Of a stretch of 33,712 nucleotides of DNA, positions 30,924-33,712 are shown piece after piece (positions within the stretch are counted from its first letter, which is position 1; each line of letters starts with the position of its first letter). A program made the position numbers and the translations under genes. The stretch comes from Candidatus Saccharibacteria bacterium UBA5145 (GTDB lineage: Bacteria; Patescibacteriota; Saccharimonadia; Saccharimonadales; UBA4665), in contig DHXX01000010.1 of assembly GCA_002413865.1 (NCBI GenBank), positions 69,323 through 103,034 of the forward strand, in the 5' to 3' direction. The notes below the pieces were generated by a model. The model searched no databases, was not told the DNA's origin, and saw only the letters and a program-made list of their open reading frames with translations.

Positions 30924-30952
30924 AGCTTATCCTACATCATAAATGGTGTCAA
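30924..30952 (-). promoter_or_regulatory. Promoter of the Rpf-like gene
   Basis: Minus-strand TTGACA (30947-30952), 17-base spacer, TAAGCT (30924-30929). Transcription starting near 30917 gives an untranslated leader of about 118 bases, long for this window. Confidence 0.55.
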
Positions 30953-30966
30953 GACTTGGGCCCGGA

Positions 30967-30980
30967 CGCTACATGTAGCG
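30967..30980. promoter_or_regulatory. Perfect 14-bp palindrome
   Basis: CGCTACATGTAGCG, 15 bases upstream of the -35 box of the Rpf-like gene; candidate operator, not a terminator (no T run). Confidence 0.3.
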
Positions 30981-31007
30981 CTAGCCCGTACAGCGGAGTA
31001 AAACCAG

Positions 31008-31043
31008 TGCAGAAATGAAATATTAATTCTAGGTATTTCTGCA
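31008..31043. promoter_or_regulatory. 9-bp inverted repeat upstream of methyltransferase
   Basis: TGCAGAAAT (31008-31016) and ATTTCTGCA (31035-31043) separated by 18 bases, 77 bases before the ATG at 31120. Candidate operator or hairpin. Confidence 0.35.
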
Positions 31044-31103
31044 ACGAAATAGGCGCCAAGAACTGCCGGTGTGGATAAATTAATTTACAAAGTCTGATTA
31101 TGG

Positions 31104-31112
31104 TGTTTAAAT
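31104..31112 (+). promoter_or_regulatory. Extended -10 promoter, leaderless type
   Basis: TGTTTAAAT ends 7 bases before the ATG at 31120, nearly the same as the TGCTTAAAT box before the two array methyltransferases. Confidence 0.6.
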
Positions 31113-31119
31113 ACTAAGT

Positions 31120-31707
31120 ATGTCTCATGAAAACAACCTCTTCACAGTTCCGCCTTACATCCGTGAATTCACCGAGTTATTGCCGCCCCGTTCTCTGGTG
31201 CTCGATATGGGTTCTTGGGAGGGAAATAACGGTAATTTTATAGCCCAACATGGCCACCGGGTAGTGTCGGTCGAGAATGATTATGATAGCGCCAACAACG
31301 GGAACAAAATACTCAGGGATCTCGGAAAGAAGGCCATCAGAAATAGTTTTGTCTGTGGGGATATGCTCTATCCGATGTTTAACTATGAATCTTTTGATGC
31401 TGTAATCTCAACTATGTCACTGCAACACGTCACACCGATAGAGAATGCCGAGTTAGCGCTCCGAAAAATTATGGCACTGACGAAGCCGGGTGGTCTTAAC
31501 CTTGTGCGCGCTTATATCGGTACCAAAGAAATGCAACAAATAAAGGCTGGTAGGTACAGTGTGTTTGGCTCGGATCGAATAGAAACAATTTACGCTTCCG
31601 GCAACTGGACTTTTATAAGTAATCCTAAATATCCCGGGCCGTTGCAGCTTAATCCAAATGGTAGCATCTCTAGCGTTGCCCAATTAATTGCTCGCAAGCC
31701 CGCCTAG
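31120..31707 (+). CDS. Class I SAM-dependent methyltransferase
   Basis: 195 residues. SAM motif I LVLDMGSWEGNNGNFIA (about 26-42), strand-2 acidic VVSVENDYDSA, GDMLYPMFNYESFDAVISTM, then GGLNLVRAYIG. The overall design follows the genes at 4987 and 8048 (GDMxxxxF, GGLN, LIARKP ending), but it is a distant relative and lacks their C-terminal helices. Substrate unknown. Starts 7 bases after its promoter. Confidence 0.8.
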   Translation: MSHENNLFTVPPYIREFTELLPPRSLVLDMGSWEGNNGNFIAQHGHRVVSVENDYDSANNGNKILRDLGKKAIRNSFVCGDMLYPMFNYESFDAVISTMSLQHVTPIENAELALRKIMALTKPGGLNLVRAYIGTKEMQQIKAGRYSVFGSDRIETIYASGNWTFISNPKYPGPLQLNPNGSISSVAQLIARKPA

Positions 31708-31788
31708 CGTAGCTATCCTAGCGCGGCAACAGTAATTGGCAGGCAGCAATAGATGCATCCTATTTACACTAGTTATTTGTTGCGCTAG

Positions 31789-31809
31789 TGTCTAGGGCAG
31801 ACTTCCTCT
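31789..31809 (+). repeat. Possible decayed array repeat
   Basis: tgtctagggcagacttcctc resembles TGTTAGAGGACGGACCTCC with several differences, and follows a methyltransferase related to those in the array. Weak. Confidence 0.2.
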
Positions 31810-31959
31810 GAACGCTTAGCTTTAGTCGGCGGGATGGCTAATCGCGCTGCGTAAACAGTACTCTTCCGCCCTGTGCAAGATATTAGAATCTTTCAGGAAC
31901 GAACTAAACGGCGGGACATAAGGCAGGCAAAATAGGGTCATTTGCGCAAGAGGAGTAAA

Positions 31960-31980
31960 ATGAGGATGAGAAATATCTGA
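31960..31980 (+). CDS. Mini-ORF (possible leader peptide MRMRNI)
   Basis: AAGAGGAG sits 4 bases before an ATG opening a six-codon frame that ends in TGA, 32 bases before the fusion gene's ATG. Strong site for a very short frame; may regulate translation, or be chance. Confidence 0.25.
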   Translation: MRMRNI

Positions 31981-32012
31981 ATAATCACCTCAAGGGGAGT
32001 AAAAAACGACCG

Positions 32013-33712
32013 ATGAACGGCAAGCAGAAAGACACCTTTTGTATCGTAGGAGTTGGTGCTTCTGCTGGTGGAGTGCCGGCGTTAATGCAACTTCTTGAGC
32101 CTATACCATCTGACCTAGGGATGTCATTTGTGCTCTTGCTACACCTTGATCCTACTGTAAAAAGCTTATTGCCCGAAACGCTCGCCAAGACGACCTCATT
32201 GCCGATTACCGAAGTCAAGGATGGTACACGAGTCAAGCCAAACCATATCTACACCATGCCTTCAGAAAGCTATCTAGAAATCACCGGCGATGTGCTCCAT
32301 CTGACCCCTCGCACAAAACGCTCCGGCTTGCAACATCCAATTGACGCTTTTTTCCAATCGCTGGCTCTACATCACGGCCAAGACGCCATTGGTATCGTCT
32401 TATCAGGAACTGGCAACGATGGCACAGCGGGCATTCAAGCAATTAAAGAAAATGGAGGCAGGGCGTATGCTCAGAACGATTCAGCCCAATTTAATGGCAT
32501 GCCGCAAAGCGCAATAGATTCAGGGAGTGTTGATTCTATTCTATCCCCTGATAAAATTATCGCTACGCTTATTAAAATAAGTCACAAAACCACAAATAGT
32601 ACAGCAAAATCAAAAGAAGACAATACAGATACGATTTTAGCCTTACTCAAGGCAAAAGAAGGCACAGATTTTCTTCATTACAATCAGACGAGCATCAATC
32701 GTCGCATACGACGAAGAATGTTTTTAAACCACATTGAAACAGTTAGGGATTACACAGAGTTTCTCGACAATAATCCTATTGAGGTCAAAGCTCTATACAA
32801 AGATCTGCTCATTCATGTCACGAGTTTCTTCCGCGAAATCGGCCAACTTGAAGCCCTGAAAAAATCAGTTTTTCCGGCCATGCTAAAAAACAGGACGTCC
32901 AAAATGCCAATTACCGTCTGGGTACCGGGCTGTGCAACTGGTGAGGAAGTATACTCATTTGCCATCGTATTTCAAGAGTTCCTCGCTAGTAAAGCGATAC
33001 GCCCTTCATTTCATATCCTTGGAACAGACATAGGTACTGATGCTATAACGAAAGCACGCATTGGTATTTATAATAAAAATGCTATCAAGCACGTCTCTCC
33101 AGAGCGTTTGCGTCAGTTTTTCACAAAAGTTACTGACGGCTATAAAGTTAAAAAATCGATTCGTGAGATGTGTGAATTTACTATTGCTGATGTTACCCAA
33201 AAACCACCACAACTTGATAATGATTTTGTTAGTTGCCACAATCTGCTGATCTATTTAGGAGAAGAATGGCAGCATAAAGCACTCTTGATGATGTCATCAG
33301 CTCTTAAGCAAGAAGGGTTTTTGCTCTTAGGGAAATCTGAGGGTTTGGGGAGATCAGCAAAATTGTTTTCTCAATTAGACATCAAGCAGAAAATTTATTC
33401 TAAAAAAGCGCTTACATCTACAACTGGTAAGCTACGAAAAGCTATTAACGCACAGGCTGGTATGGATAGCACGCCTTTAGTTTCTCGAAAAACAATCAGC
33501 GCTCAATCAGATAGGTCCAGTTACACTACTCGGCAAAAAAAGATAACCAAACTCAAAGAAGCAGTGGCCCAGACTCAGGAATATACTAATGAAATTATCA
33601 GCGAGTTGGATATCGTAAACCGAAAACTGCAAACCGCCAACGAAGAACTTGCCGGTAGCAGTGAGGAGCTCCAAACAAACAACGAAGAGATGACAACGTT
33701 GAATGAAGAGTT
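32013..33712 (+). CDS. CheB-CheR fusion protein (3' partial)
   Basis: 566 codons are visible and the frame is open at the window end. CheB methylesterase domain, residues 1-190: GASAGG with Ser17, LHLDP with His44 and SGTGNDG with Asp136 make the expected triad. CheR methyltransferase domain from about 215: TSFFRE (about 270), SAM site PGCATGEEVYSFA (about 305-317), ILGTDIGTDAI, then CHNLLIYL in place of the usual CRN. A C-terminal coiled coil begins near 510 (NRKLQTANEEL, SEELQTNNEEM), as in fusions that continue into PAS and kinase domains. AAGGGGAG lies before the ATG. AT-richer than the 22-31 kb genes; probably acquired. Confidence 0.9.
   Translation, partial: MNGKQKDTFCIVGVGASAGGVPALMQLLEPIPSDLGMSFVLLLHLDPTVKSLLPETLAKTTSLPITEVKDGTRVKPNHIYTMPSESYLEITGDVLHLTPRTKRSGLQHPIDAFFQSLALHHGQDAIGIVLSGTGNDGTAGIQAIKENGGRAYAQNDSAQFNGMPQSAIDSGSVDSILSPDKIIATLIKISHKTTNSTAKSKEDNTDTILALLKAKEGTDFLHYNQTSINRRIRRRMFLNHIETVRDYTEFLDNNPIEVKALYKDLLIHVTSFFREIGQLEALKKSVFPAMLKNRTSKMPITVWVPGCATGEEVYSFAIVFQEFLASKAIRPSFHILGTDIGTDAITKARIGIYNKNAIKHVSPERLRQFFTKVTDGYKVKKSIREMCEFTIADVTQKPPQLDNDFVSCHNLLIYLGEEWQHKALLMMSSALKQEGFLLLGKSEGLGRSAKLFSQLDIKQKIYSKKALTSTTGKLRKAINAQAGMDSTPLVSRKTISAQSDRSSYTTRQKKITKLKEAVAQTQEYTNEIISELDIVNRKLQTANEELAGSSEELQTNNEEMTTLNEE

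Larger units (their letters stand above)
30799..31119. other. 321-bp divergent intergenic region
   Basis: Serves both the Rpf-like gene (leader about 118 bases) and the methyltransferase at 31120. It contains the promoter at 30924-30952, the palindrome CGCTACATGTAGCG at 30967-30980, the inverted pair 31008-31043, and an 8-bp pair TGTGTTTT / AAAACACA in the Rpf leader (about 30883-30916). Confidence 0.6.
31708..32012. other. 305-bp intergenic region before the CheB-CheR gene
   Basis: Holds ACACTAG / CTAGTGT (31766-31772, 31785-31791), a weak array-repeat look-alike, and a ribosome binding site with a mini-ORF (31960-31980) before the fusion gene. No other gene seen. Confidence 0.6.

Overview
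The window reads like an accessory-rich stretch of a Patescibacteria (CPR) chromosome, most likely Saccharimonadia; this placement is an inference from gene content and style, not a search. Points in favour: many small lineage-specific proteins, an extended -10 box sitting 6-8 bases before the ATG with no ribosome binding site in about 15 genes (leaderless-type starts), a LysM plus resuscitation-factor-like secreted protein, prepilin-like anchors and DUF2779 remnants. TGA is used as a stop, so the UGA-Gly code of Gracilibacteria does not apply. Base composition is uneven: 60 bases from 2701 (in copA) are 68% G+C, while 60 bases from 19861 (in a DNA methyltransferase) are 30%.

Layout. 1-3133: a copper module, the 3' end of a DsbD/TauE-like membrane protein with a cupredoxin-like tail followed by a copper P-type ATPase. 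3134-3844: non-coding, with two related elements ending in inverted 'gtcatcc...ggatcc' hairpins. 3746-21744: an ~18 kb array in which ten copies of one repeat (consensus GTATCTGAATTCACAAAAA then about 6-8 bases, then TGTTAGAGGACGGACCTC), all in the same orientation, separate small gene groups: membrane and coiled-coil proteins, two paralogous SAM methyltransferases, a DUF4352 lipoprotein-like protein, a NurA-HerA-Dam operon, and an HNH endonuclease with a fused cytosine-C5/adenine-N6 methyltransferase. The last repeat abuts a DUF2779 gene that has lost its 5' part.

21741-24232: a tandem duplication, [DUF2779 3' end + winged-helix-like gene] twice. 24329-25448: a prepilin-like protein and a secreted coiled-coil protein on the minus strand. 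25741-28965: an EamA-type transporter, then an AbrB regulator - ABC ATPase - MacB/FtsX permease operon with 4-base overlaps. 29054-29783: two tandemly duplicated small genes, each with the same leader carrying a 9-bp hairpin whose paired bases have changed together. 30112-30798: an Rpf-like LysM transglycosylase with a strong terminator. 31120-33712: a third SAM methyltransferase and the first 566 codons of an AT-richer CheB-CheR fusion that runs off the window.

The strongest candidates for something undescribed are the same-orientation repeat array that bounds gene cassettes and two defence-like modules, and the duplicated leader-hairpin/small-protein pair at 29 kb.
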